Below, one piece after another: positions 36,753 to 48,235 of a stretch of DNA of 64,000 bases (the first letter of the stretch is position 1; the number at the start of each line of letters is the position of its first letter). The stretch is from assembly GCA_030435675.1 (NCBI GenBank), contig CM059625.1:2046001-2110000 (forward strand). The letters are read 5' to 3'. This DNA is from Steinernema hermaphroditum. Lineage: Eukaryota; Nematoda; Chromadorea; Rhabditida; Steinernematidae. The notes under the pieces were generated by a model. The model had not been told where the DNA came from and made no database searches. It saw only the letters and a list, made by a program, of their open reading frames with translations. The position numbers and the translations under genes are program-made.

Positions 36753-37263
36753 GTGCTCATGCTTATTCAAGAAACTCGAACATTATGTACAACTTGATTG
36801 AGGAAAGGCTTATGATATTATGTGTAGGATCTTGTTCAGGTCGACCTATACTTTTATGTAAACGACGAATATGTTACTTTTTTGTAAGAATCACCAGAAA
36901 AGTTCTGGTATGTGCTCGGGAAAAAGTAACAATGTTCGACTTTTTTCTTCCAGCTTGTTTCATGCAATGCACTTTTAAGAGCCATCTTTTTTGAATAAGT
37001 CAATCAAGAAAGCTGAACCCTTGGCTAAGAAGTTCATTGGAGGAGCAAAAGTCGGCGGCATTTCGGCGCCCAAAAAAACAATCGCCATGCGTGCCGTTCC
37101 GTGGTTCAATTACGGACCGGCGACAACCGCCGAAAAGCTCAATTAATTTTTAATGCGTTCCTAGAAACGCAGTTCAAAACTCAAGAGGGACAACGAAAGC
37201 GCCTTTCAAGTACGACTCGTGAATCATTTAGGGCTTTAGTACATACGTGACTCCTCGCCGTCG
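36753..37263. other. Intergenic region, no gene seen
   Basis: Nothing supported between the MITE and the inverted-repeat pair. Confidence 0.45.
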
Positions 37264-37686
37264 AGTCTACGTTTTCGATCTTTCTCATCATAGACTTCAA
37301 CCTACACCTCTCATGTACCTCATCATTGATGTATCATCTGTAAACATCAGTGTTTTCCGAAAGAGAGATGGACTACGGTCCGACTCCATCCGACACCAAC
37401 ATGTTTCGCTTTTGATCTTTCGACCATTGCTTTCGCAGTGGTCGCCGCCGCTTTCGCTCAGACATGCGCGCTGCGTGCTGATGTCACAATGCTGATATTT
37501 TTAGCGTGCAACCTATGACGTCAATATGTGTCTGTGCAAAATGAGTTAACGTTCCTAAAAATAAGGCAAAAGTTTTTGCAATTTATCATAAACTATGCGC
37601 TGCATGATTTGATAGTTTGTGGAATCTAAGGTACATGAGAGGTGTAGGCTGAAGTGTACGATGCAAAAGGTTGAAAACGTAAACTA
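37264..37686. repeat. Inverted repeat pair, possible MITE
   Basis: 37264-37320 and the reverse complement of 37629-37686 match along about 57 bp (shared AGCCTACACCTCTCATGTACCT), leaving a ~308-bp centre. No clear target-site duplication, so the element class is unknown. Confidence 0.55.
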
Positions 37687-39730
37687 GACATTATGGGATC
37701 CGCTTAATGTATATTTATAATGCGGAATAAACGTTAAGTTAAGTTAAGTATGAATTGATAGTGGCCATCGCAAAATGGTTGCCCACTATGTGCACTCCCT
37801 CAAACCATGTTTCAACAATTCAGTATGCCTTCATTCGAAGATTGAGATACCGGCTAAATGTAAAACAATGCTTGACTTATTTACCACTGTCTACTACTGG
37901 CTGTCTCATTTCGGATATCCCACTTATGATCTGTTCATCTATTCTGTTATAACACGGAACGGATCACCGTATGTACCATATAAATCGGTACTTTTTATAC
38001 CTATACCCAGATAGAGGTTGCTGCGTTATTTTGCTCACTTTTGGTCACTTTTCCCTGCTTCATCTTTGTATAACTGCTGTATCTTCATGTATTAAGCAAA
38101 AGGTCTTTTTCGTTCTTATCGGACCAAATCTTATTACACTTCAAGTGCAACATTCCCTTCAGCTTTGGTGAGTAGTTAGACAGTAGGTCTCGAAGTTTTT
38201 GGACCGCCTGCGTCGACTTTTTGCAAGTGCGGTGCAGCCTGCCGACTATACAGCACGCTAAAAGGTTTTGCTCAACCAGTGAATACAATAAAATCGAATG
38301 TTTTTGGTTTACATTAGAAGAAGTTTGTCTTTGAAGAATTGCTCCGCATACTTTATCCATATAAGTTCATATTAACCTCATCTATTTTTTAATGAGTCGC
38401 CCACTAGACTCGGTCATCACATGCTTTACAGCTGTTTTCCCAACTACAAATGAACTCCCTTTATATTCCAGCGAATTGCGCATGCTAAATATGTCAAAAT
38501 CACTGCAGCCTTCCGATGTCATGTCTCCGCATAAGATAGTGAGTGTTTGCGACATCTGGGCCACGAACCTAAATAATATTCCCGTACTTTGATCCTTTTT
38601 TCAGTTTTCTCTAATAAACGAACGCAAAGTGCGTTGCCGAAAGTGGCGCCCTTTACATGAGTGTGAGGATAATGTAATTTATTAGTGCGGCATCCGAATG
38701 CGCATTGAGTCGGAATGCGCTCAAAGCTGTAAATAGAAAGCTTCTGACAAGAGCTATTTTTCGTCGATCACCTATGACAAATGTGGTCGTCGGTTATAAG
38801 GTCAGTTTCAGGGACCAAAAAACGTCGGATAAATGTATCATTCTCAACTCATAATCGTAAAAAAGGAACCTTAACCATAATACTTTTCGTCGCGGCAAAC
38901 CAAAAGTGGGTTTTTCATGAAAGTGGCTGATGTTGATACGTTTCACTTGAGCTTTCTTGCTAGACCACTCCAAGGAATGCAAGTTGTAGAAGAGAAGATC
39001 GAAATGACAAAAAAAGGAGGATGCTCCCTGGCAGTCATCTGTTCAGGATTAAATCGTTGTGTCGTGCACTGACTTTTCACATTTTTCCTCTATATCACGA
39101 ACCAGCGATCCACAACTTTACAAAGCCTTTGCTTGCCATCACCGAAAACAAGTCCTGGTCTTAATCGAAATTTCTCGAATTTTTATTGTCCCTCTTCATA
39201 TCCAGACACATTTTTTCAGTGACATTTAATTTGCAACCTACGCTCACCACGTCAACTTCAGCAATTTGTCTAATGCGCCTGTTCCGTGAGCGTTCGTTCG
39301 AACCCCTCATAAAGGAAAGCTCGCATTTTATGGGCATTGCGAGCCTATTTTTATTTACGATGTCAAATAAGCAGTCCGAGGCACATTTCACCACGCAAAC
39401 ACACTCCGATGAATTATAGTTTGAATGCCGAATTCCTTCTCAGCGTTTCCGATTATCATTACGTCCACGTCCTTCTGACACTAAAGACCATAGCCGAAAT
39501 AACGACCAGTTATTTAGCAAAGTTTTATGAACGGTATAAACTTATGTGGCCATAGGTAAACTCTACTCTTGCACATACGAAGAACTGGTAAGCACACCTT
39601 GTTCACTTTCTCTATGAGCTTCAGCGATGAGGTGAAAGTTGTCCTGAACAAATCTGTAAAAATTCGCAGAACACCTCCCCGCTTCACTTAGTTTGTACGA
39701 ATTTACGAATTTATTGCGATATCTAACATA
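37687..39730. other. Intergenic region, no gene seen
   Basis: AT-rich; open frames lack domains. Confidence 0.45.
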
Positions 39731-40359
39731 TTACATGTTGTCGCACCCCATATTTATCCAACGTCCTCTGGCTTCTTGACGCGCACGGTGCCTCCATCTT
39801 TTGCTGCCCAGTGTCTTCGTTAAGTCATCGCTCCATCGGGTTCGAGGTCTTCCGAGAGGTCTCTTCACAGGCGGGCGCCATTCTTCGAGTCGGCTTGACC
39901 ATTTTTTCGGGCTTCCGTTCGCCATCTTCCAGGCGAAGTTCCACTTCCTTCTTCTTGCCGCTTCGTCGATGTCCTTCACCTTCGTGACGCCTCGGAGCCA
40001 CTCATTGGTCCTCTTGTCTATTAGACGGACTCCGGCCATTCGGCGTTCCATCCTTCGCTGAGCGGTCGCAAGCCTCTTCCGCGCTGATTTCGTGAGCGAC
40101 CAAGTTTCGGAACCGTAGAGCATGGCGGGACGCACTGATCGAAGAGTTTTCGTTTCCATCGCATCAGGACGTTTCTGGAAGTCAGAAAGTCCTTGTACTT
40201 CCTGAAAACGTTCCATCCGCTTTGAATTCTTCTGTTGATCTCCTTGGAGTGGTCTCTTCTCAGCCTGACTTCCTGTCCCAGGTAGACGAAAGCTTCGACT
40301 TGCTCGATTTCTTCTCCGTTCACGAGAATACTTAGTTTGTAATGTGGGGCAAAAATCAC
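39731..40359 (-). pseudogene. Decayed 3' end of a non-LTR retrotransposon (endonuclease-reverse transcriptase)
   Basis: Read on the minus strand, 40359 to about 40135 gives VEAFVYLGQEV...EINRRIQSGWNVFRKY, then a frameshift near 40115-40135. It continues as PAMLYGSETWSL, ...RRMAGVRLIDKRTNEWL and the tail PLGRPRTRWSDD. These are the C-terminal hallmarks of nematode RTE-like reverse-transcriptase proteins. The catalytic reverse-transcriptase and endonuclease domains are missing, so this is a 5'-truncated dead copy. Confidence 0.85.
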
Positions 40360-41611
40360 TTATTTATGGATACTCATGGGTGCTGGGTTCCACTGGGCAA
40401 CCATATCACATAAGGTCAATTTTCAGCACCTTAATAAATGATCAGTGTGTTGTTGTTTTAAAACTGTCGTAGCTTTTACTACGGAGTTTTCTCACTGGAA
40501 CTTGCAAATATTGTATCATTTGTTCGTTGTTCGATAAAAACCATTTGTTGACTGTTAACCATCACGAAAGCCTACCAGTTAATCCCAAAAAAGATCGATG
40601 TTTGATCAGCCTGCCCCCAAGCGCTCATAAACGCCAACAAGTTGCGTGCCCATTTCATGGGCACGAAGCTAATTTAATTTATTACATTATACCATGGATG
40701 CGCGTTCCATTCCACCGAAGCGCATTCCGTTAAGGGCGGTCCTAGCGCTCTCTAGCTCTTAAATGTTACAAAATCGGACCCTTATAATTGTTCGGAACCT
40801 CCCCTGAATTGCGGCCTGGTGGGTTGGTCCGATCATTGTCTGCTAGTCGCAAACGTTTCGGAAGGGATTGAGCCTCTTCGCGGACGAACGCCTAATTTCA
40901 TTAGGATATTCGATGTGCAAGCGCGTTACGCTTCTCATTTTGCGCGTTTTATACCCTCAAAGGTCATTTCGTTTGTTGCAGAAAGTCTATCTACTAAGTA
41001 CGGCATGGACATTCTTCGAGGTAAGTCATGTTTTGTGTTTGTGGTCGACAATAGATTTGGTATAATTAAGTCTCTTGATCATCCTTTGGGTGACAGACCT
41101 CGTTTAAGTTTCAATGCGCTTTTTAACTTACTCATCGCTTTATGGGTGTCTTACCCAGTCGATTATGTATAGGATCTTTTGGAATTGCATAAGTCTTTCA
41201 GTATCATGGTAGGTGGCCCAGTTCGTTAGTTGTCAAATAAGCAGCATTATTCTTTCGAATCATGGACCTTTTTTAAGTGAGACTTGTATACCTATAAATG
41301 TGATGCCATAGAGAGGTCCGAGGTGATTTTCAAGCTCACTCCCCTATCCTGAGGGGAGCGCTCTGTGCGACTATTTCATCATACCCAACTAAAGTGGTGT
41401 TTACGGTTATTGTTGCCGCCGCGCCAATTTTCCTTCCTTGTTTTTCGACGCGGAATAGAAAACAGCTAGGAGGCAAATAGTTTTACGCACCATTTGGATC
41501 GTGAACCTTGGTCGGGTGTGGCTGTGGTTGTGCTTCTTCTCCTTATTTACTGGCACAAGGACCTTGCAAGTTACGTGTTCCAATTGTGGGATACAGGTAC
41601 CAAAGGACGAT
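40360..41611. other. Intergenic region, no gene called
   Basis: A 117-codon plus-strand frame at 40819-41172 shows no recognisable features. Confidence 0.4.
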
Positions 41612-42061
41612 TTAAGCCCCACAAGCATCAAGACACCTACGAAATGCAAAAGTCACGTTTTCCCCTTCGGCAGCCACTGTTGCATAGCAAATCCCATTCA
41701 GCTCCATTGAGTCCGCACCACCCGAATCTGTATGCGCCGAAACGGGATCCATTTCGCGCAGTTCCTGGTCTTCATGCTCTCCGCTATTTGTGCACCTCCG
41801 AGGGCAAAGAGCAAAATTCATCTCGATTACGATCAACAACTGCGCAACTTCCTTATGCAGCGTCTCCATCGCTCTCTCCCCCGGCGCACCTCTCGCCAAA
41901 TCTCCGATTTCTTGTCGCGCGTAGAACATTCTCGAAGCCATCTCCTTCAGACGTAATTCATATTCCCTTCTCAATAACACGTAGAAAAGGCCACTAGAAA
42001 GCAACGAAAAGATTAATCCCCGCTCTGCGATCGCACGTCTTCGTTGGACGTGCGCAGCCAC
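41612..42061 (-). CDS. Possible exon of a small membrane protein, unknown
   Basis: An open stretch of 149 codons directly follows a TTTTCTGCAG acceptor, so it may be an internal or last exon; no ATG fits at its edge. It has one hydrophobic segment (GLIFSLLSSGLFYVLL), then a long charged helix (REYELRLKEMASRM, ERAMETLHKEV) and a Cys-containing tail. The opposite strand also stays open for 167 codons and contains a signal-like WLWLCFFSLFTG, so the coding strand is not certain. Confidence 0.35.
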   Translation of the reverse strand: MAAHVQRRRAIAERGLIFSLLSSGLFYVLLRREYELRLKEMASRMFYARQEIGDLARGAPGERAMETLHKEVAQLLIVIEMNFALCPRRCTNSGEHEDQELREMDPVSAHTDSGGADSMELNGICYATVAAEGENVTFAFRRCLDACGA

Positions 42062-43509
42062 CTGCAGAAAAGGGATGACTAATTGAAGAATACGTGCTTA
42101 CGCATCGGTATGCCTAACAACAAGATGTTTTTCATTTCGCATCTGTTGGCATTTGTTAGCGGCATTGCCTTCCTTCCATCTATTTGTATTTCGAAATAGA
42201 AAAATGGGCAATTTTTTGTCCTTACATCAGTTTTGGTCATGTATGTTACACTAGAAGGGAAGTCATGTTGTATCAGACGCTGATCTCAAGCTAAAAATTA
42301 GATCGGGTAGCTAAGCAATCATCAGCGGCTCACAAATGGAGATATCTGTTCGTAGAAGCATCTAGTAGGCAGCCCATGGTTTCCGTTCCGCATGACACCG
42401 TACCTGTGAGAAAATGGCATTCACATTCAAAAACAGAGCTCAATAACTAAGTTACTCTTTTGCAAAAGCCCATGGATCCTTTAACATCCAATACGAAGCA
42501 CAATTTGCACCTACGTAGGTATGATTTCACATGATACTTCTCATGATTTCAATGTGCGAAGCAATCGCCAGTGTATTACAATGCTACCAAGTCTGTTTAT
42601 CAAGTATTTTGGCAGTACGTTAAGCTGGTTTTTTATCCACCTCTCGTACCCGCCTAATGTGGGAGCAATACAAGGCGATATCATCGTCGTTTTGTTGGCT
42701 ACAGTCAAATGTCAAAGCCAATTAAAACCCTTTCCTGATTTATTTAAGTCACGTCATCTGTTTTTATTTTCACACTTCGCATGAGGAATGTGTTATGTTG
42801 CGGAAACAAATTCCTTTTCTCATGAAACAATTAGTCCTAGCCAAGAATCAGCTGGAAAACATCACAACAAGAAAATACATCTCTTGACTTGACAGCGGAA
42901 CAGTCTTAAACAATAGGTAGAAATGCTTAAGAAATCTAGTGATCTGTGAACCCATTTCTAATTTTTGTGATAGCAGGTGCGCGAATAAAAGTGAATCGGG
43001 CGTGGGCGGTTGGAACATGAACGACTAAAGTCCACAAGGAAACGGTTGATGCGCGTCGCCAAGGAGCGGTCCGCTTCTCGAACGGAAAAATGCAACTGGT
43101 TTCGGGTGGGAAATGGTTAAATTTATTGCTGTGAACAGTGACCCCTGTGGGAAAGGGAAGTGGAATGTTGTAAAATGTGATAAGTGATCGATGACCATAA
43201 ACCATAAACCACAACAGAACATAATTTCATCTTCTCATTTTCTCACTGACACAGGAGTTACAAATTGCGCGACGCCTGAAATCCCGAAAGGGCACCTATA
43301 ACGGATTTTCAGTCCACATTCCCTGACGCACCTGACCCTCAGTCGCACATCTAAAGACAGCGCATTACGTCAGCAGTTTAAGTTGCCCTATCCAGACGCA
43401 TTACCATAATATGAGAGTCAATCACCATGTAAAGTATGTTTGCACCGTTTACGAAAGTCGATGTTTTGTACATTTCCATAACGGCTCTGTCTAGGGATTC
43501 ATTGTCAAC
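42062..43509. other. Intergenic region, no gene seen
   Basis: No supported features. Confidence 0.45.
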
Positions 43510-43576
43510 TAGGGCTGGCATTCGAGTCAGCAAACGCCGAGTCGAGTCGAGTCGACTCGAAGTGCCAACCCAACCC
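43510..43576. mobile_element. 67-bp miniature inverted-repeat element
   Basis: TAGGGCTGGCATTCGAGTC at the left and GACTCGAAGTGCCAACCC at the right are inverted repeats with one gap. The flanks are a perfect 8-bp duplication, TTGTCAAC (43502-43509 and 43577-43584), as made by hAT transposases. It is too small to encode anything. Confidence 0.75.
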
Positions 43577-45379
43577 TTGTCAACACTCGCTTTCGGTTCT
43601 CATCAGACAAAAAACAATTCTCCTGCATAAAAGCGCTACAATAAAACGCATCATGTTTCTCTGACCTGGTTTAGAAACACGACAAATATAATATATCGTT
43701 TTGCAGTCTCGGTTCGCACATTCTTCTCAGTAATCCAATCCGAGTACTTAATCCTCGACCCTGACTCATTGGCTACAAATCTGTATTCGGCGCCGTAAAT
43801 AGCTCGTGCGCGGGCCGCAGTGTTCAACAAGCTAATGAACTTTGTGTTCGTGATTCGAAAGTCTGTGCTTTAACCTTCGTCATAATCTCACAAAGTCGGT
43901 CTTCAGATGTCATACATGACATTTCCGATAGCCCGCTAGTCCACAAACTCAACGTTAACCATAAATCCTCCTTGGTATTATTGTTTCAGCTCTTCAGTAG
44001 GTTTCTAATGCAGCGGCGCACATATTCGACATCCAGTAAGCCCAATTTTGAGCCTGCAATTCTATAGCTTAGGATCCAAAAAATCTGATTCATAAGTCTT
44101 GATTCAAAGGTAGTCTGTAGACAAAATGCTAACTATACGTCATGATGAACTGTCTCAATGTCCAAATATAAGATTTGCAAACTTGCTTTAATTTGACACC
44201 ATAATTTTCGCTTGAATTAATTTTCGCCGAAGAAAGAAGAGAAATAGCGACAACGGTGATCTACGGTTCTTCATTGTGCATTATGAGATTTCTTGCGTGG
44301 TGAATGCCACTGATTCAAAAGTAAATGTAAATGTAAATTTTCGCTTCAATTGTCAGTGAATAGGACACGCGCCACGATCCCAATTTGCACTCCTTTCGAC
44401 TTCTTTTTTTTGTGTCAGAATTCGCTTTCAGCGGAGCGTCAAAAGTGCAAGCTTCCCTGAAACAACTTTCGTCATCCTATTTAAAACATTGCATCTGCTA
44501 ATGATCGTTTTCGTTCCCAAGCTGCAGACCGCATAGAAAGGGCACGCTCTAATCACGTCACACAACAAGAACACCTTCAACATAAACGGCAAACAGATGT
44601 AAATGACTTGGATGCTAAAGTACAGTACACGCGATTCTATTTGACTCATGGCTGAATTCTATAAGCACAGCCGACCTCGCTTGTTTGTCTATCAAGGTCA
44701 TAAGGTTTTGGAATATAGAAGAAGGTTATTTTGCTGGGTACATTACTTTTTAATGTGTAAGTACAAATCCTATGTTTACACCATGCCGGCTGCTGTAGAT
44801 TGTAGGTGATGGGGTACAGTTTGCCAAGAACCACCTTGAACTGAGTGCATACACTCAAAATATATGATATAAACAATGTTCGCTATTCCTAGAAATGTCG
44901 ACAATTACAAGATATCGCCGTGCACTTTTGCTCATCTTTGAATATTTCGCAGCTAGACGTGGCCTCCTGATGTCCAAGACCAAGGGCTTTGCTCGGTACT
45001 ACATAATTAACCGTCTACCAGCCGACTTTGTACTCTACGTAGGTGGAGAGCAGTGTCAATTTTACCCTATCTTTGACCTCAATAGGGGTGTAGATTCGTC
45101 ATGGTTAAAATCAACGAATTCTTTTTTAGAATAAGCCATTGATGCTTTGATTCATGTGCCTTATGACTTGGCCAACTTGAGGCTTTCGTCGTCCTCTGTC
45201 TCCTGGGATAGACTGAAGCTGTAGGTAATCTAGGTTTACAGGCGTTGGACAGTTTTTGGTTGGTACAGACATTCCCCCGGTATGCAGCTTAGAATCAGAT
45301 ATCATACAGCGTTCTATGACATTAGAATCGCCCATGCATTGCCTTTCAAACGACTCCCATATTGCCGCCATTCAAAAAT
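43577..45379. other. Intergenic region, no gene seen
   Basis: No supported features. Confidence 0.45.
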
Positions 45380-45840
45380 CTGTTTTCCGACAAATCACGA
45401 TGCGGACCGCTGCCGTTGGCAGGTTGTCGCCTAATCCGATCCGCTCGCCGCCTTCTGCGCCTTCTTAACGTCGCCTCCGCCTCTTCCGATCGCACCGAAT
45501 CGCGAATCGGCGACGTCGTCGTGCAGCCAGCGGCAGCCAGCCTCCCCCATCAGTCAGTCGGCTCGCCTGCTGCTCCTCCTTCTTCGTCTTCTGCTGCGTT
45601 TCCATCGCCTTCCAGCAGGGTCGTCGTCGTCGTCGCCGTCCATTTTCGTCGACGGCCACCGATTGATCGTGCGACGTCGGTCGGCCAGGCTGGAGAGAGA
45701 AGAGCGCGGCCGGAGAGATTTGGTTTCCATTTTCTCTCCGCCACTTCCGAACACCGTCGCCCAGTCGGCGTCAACAGCGCACAGTTCGCTTTTTTGCCGC
45801 GATCGGCATCGCGTCACTGATGCCGCCATCGCTGACGTGT
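45380..45840. other. GC-rich island
   Basis: About 460 bp, visibly richer in G+C and CpG than the surrounding AT-rich DNA, with CGTCGTCGTCGTCGTCGCC-type runs. Both strands are open for 100-150 codons, which is what such composition gives by chance. It may be a promoter or first exon, perhaps of the plus-strand MATH-BTB gene 2.4 kb downstream, but no splice link is demonstrable. Confidence 0.45.
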
Positions 45841-48235
45841 GACCATATGTTTGTGATCTCAAGTAATTAGAGAAGAGTTTAGATTGCGTTTACTGGGTGT
45901 TACCTTTCCTTTTATGGACATTCGCGCTAGGCTGATGAGTTGATACTGATTCATAAGGGGATCTAGAAGCTGGAGTTCTCTAATCCCAAAAATTTCTCGT
46001 TTTTCTACCGCGCGTGAAGGAGGTCTCTGAAATTGTATTTATCTGAGTTCCGTCTGTAGCTAAGCAGAGTTAATATTATGTTTACTCATTCCTTTAAGGG
46101 TCCCCATCAGCTGACCACACAAATCAGCTGTTGTTTGAGGTAGTGCAAAATCACATTTTGTAATTTGCTCATCATCATGTACCTTGCCCTTTTTTGTAAT
46201 TTGTGGTTGCCTTCATAAAGCGTAGACTGTCAAATAGTTGTCTTGTTTGATTATTAATCGTTGGATTATTATAAATCTTGAAGTTGACAGTTTCGAGGTT
46301 AATGCTCCGTACTTGCTTCTATGTCTTTGCCTGCTTTTTTAGTTTTGTAGGCGGATTTTTCGGGTTGCCCCCTGCTGAACCTCATTAATCTGAGGGCTAC
46401 TTATTCTGGGTACTCGTTAGTGCTTGCTTTTTGTTGCATTTCCAGCGACCTTTTCCATGTTTTGCCTACGAAATTCTGCATTAAAAATTGCAGATTTGCA
46501 AACTAGCACTATTAACTGACTTCATACGTCTTTGGTTTGTCTATTTTTGAGGGTGTCAGCTTTCAATCATCTGAGTTAACTGGTGCCAATGAATCAACTG
46601 GAGACATAAACCACTCTTTGCAAGAATATATTTTGTAAAAATTGACGATGACCATCACGAAAATTTGATCCTTTCAACGTTGTTCTCAGTTATAATCTTT
46701 CGTAGAGGTGCGGAATTTCAGATGAAGATATATTGATCATGTTTATCCATCTTTAACCGCATATCTTGTTGACTGTATGTGAATTCATATGAATTCTTTC
46801 TGAATCAGCTCTACCAATCGGATCACGGATCACAGTGATCGAGATGTTTGTGTTAATGCGTGTTGTGATGAATATGCTGTCGGAGGCATTGCGGCTTGCG
46901 CGTACTTTGAACGGTGTCGACAACGCGCTGACTATGTGGTTGATCCATCAGTTGATGACCGACCAGGGGGAGTGGTCGTGATGTCAGCGGTCGAAGCGTG
47001 CTCGCTCGATTCTGCTGCTTGTCGCTGCAAGCATATGCTGTTCGCGTTGTGTTTTTGCTGCTGATAAGAAGGGTCGCGCCGATTTCGGAATTTTCCGCCG
47101 ACCTATCACGTAGCGTTGTTGTGCGCATGGTGTGCCGATGGTTTTGCTTCCTACTTCTGGAAGGTGTAGGTAGTTAGCTTGCAATTCCTTGTTCTGAAAA
47201 CTGCGAATTTCTATTATGTAACCTTTTTCGTGAGATTGCGTAAGACTCTTAAGACTAAAGGCTTGTTGCATTTCTCTGAATTAAGGACTGAAATAGGAAA
47301 GGCCGCAATTACTTTCCATGATTGCATGCCTTAGGAACAGAGAATGCTAAAAGTAAAAAGGGTCGGTGCCATCGGTGTGCATCTGACACAGCGGAAGCCT
47401 TAACTAGTGATCATTTTTTATGCAGATCTCGATATTAAGGACGAGATCGGATAGTCTAAATATACAGGGATAACCTCACTAGACACAGCATGAACCTCTC
47501 TAGGTCTCCTTAGGTCAGTATTAGAACAAAAGTCCTCAAATCTGGAGTAGTGAGATACCTCACCTTCTTTAAGGTATCAGCCACACAAATGGAATTAAGT
47601 GTAGTGCTAAAGTGCTGGTCGATCTGGTCTCTCTACCTTTCCATTTAAATGGCTATCGAACACTGTATAGTATTGTATACCCACATCAAAGTCGGCTTTA
47701 CGTTTATCTCGGATTTTCGTGAACCGGATATGTTGTTCAAGGTCCAATTTTGCAAAGTTATAAAGTTCAAAATTCAAGGTCAACATGAACATCGCACATT
47801 CTTTTCCAAAAAAGATTTGACCTCACTTCTTCGGCCTGATTCCGAATCTAGTATACCTGTCACTTTTCTAGTAGATAAGGCTGGCTTTCAAACGCTTTCA
47901 AACATGCACTAGGAGCCTTAGTACTTTTGAAGCTAACCGAGATGTTGGTTAGTTCGAATGCATAACGAAAAATGGGTCTTTTGCAAAGATTTGTCTTAGA
48001 CGCAGGCGAACCAAATGATCATCGACGTAATCAGCTGTAATTCCCAGCTGTAAATGGTCGTTTCAGGCATAGACAATCACGATAAGTAGGTGATTGTTCT
48101 GACTGTAGGTATCGTAGCAGTCCCTTGTAAACATCCCGAGGGCAGACGTGTAAAAACTTTTATATATTTGACAGTGCGCTCCCTGTGTCTTATTGTGAAG
48201 CCCCTACGTGACTCCTTACTTCCAACTGCACTTAC
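45841..48235. other. Intergenic region, one weak frame
   Basis: A plus-strand stretch at about 46810-47063 stays open and is Cys-rich (NACCDEYAVGG...CRCKHMLFALCFCC) after a possible GAATCAG acceptor. It has no start or partner exon. Otherwise empty. Confidence 0.35.

Noticed and set aside
41494..41997. 167-codon plus-strand frame opposite the possible membrane-protein exon
   Set aside because: Proline/serine/histidine-rich composition typical of an antisense shadow. The minus strand has a splice acceptor at its edge and helical charged pattern. Not fully excluded.
45362..45820. 152-codon frame in the GC-rich island
   Set aside because: Both strands are open because of the base composition; low-complexity Ser/Pro/Arg product without a domain.
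46132..46152. TTGAGGTAGTGCAAAATCACA, which contains the let-7 seed
   Set aside because: No matching second arm to make a let-7-type precursor, and the rest of the sequence does not match any let-7 family member I know; probably chance.
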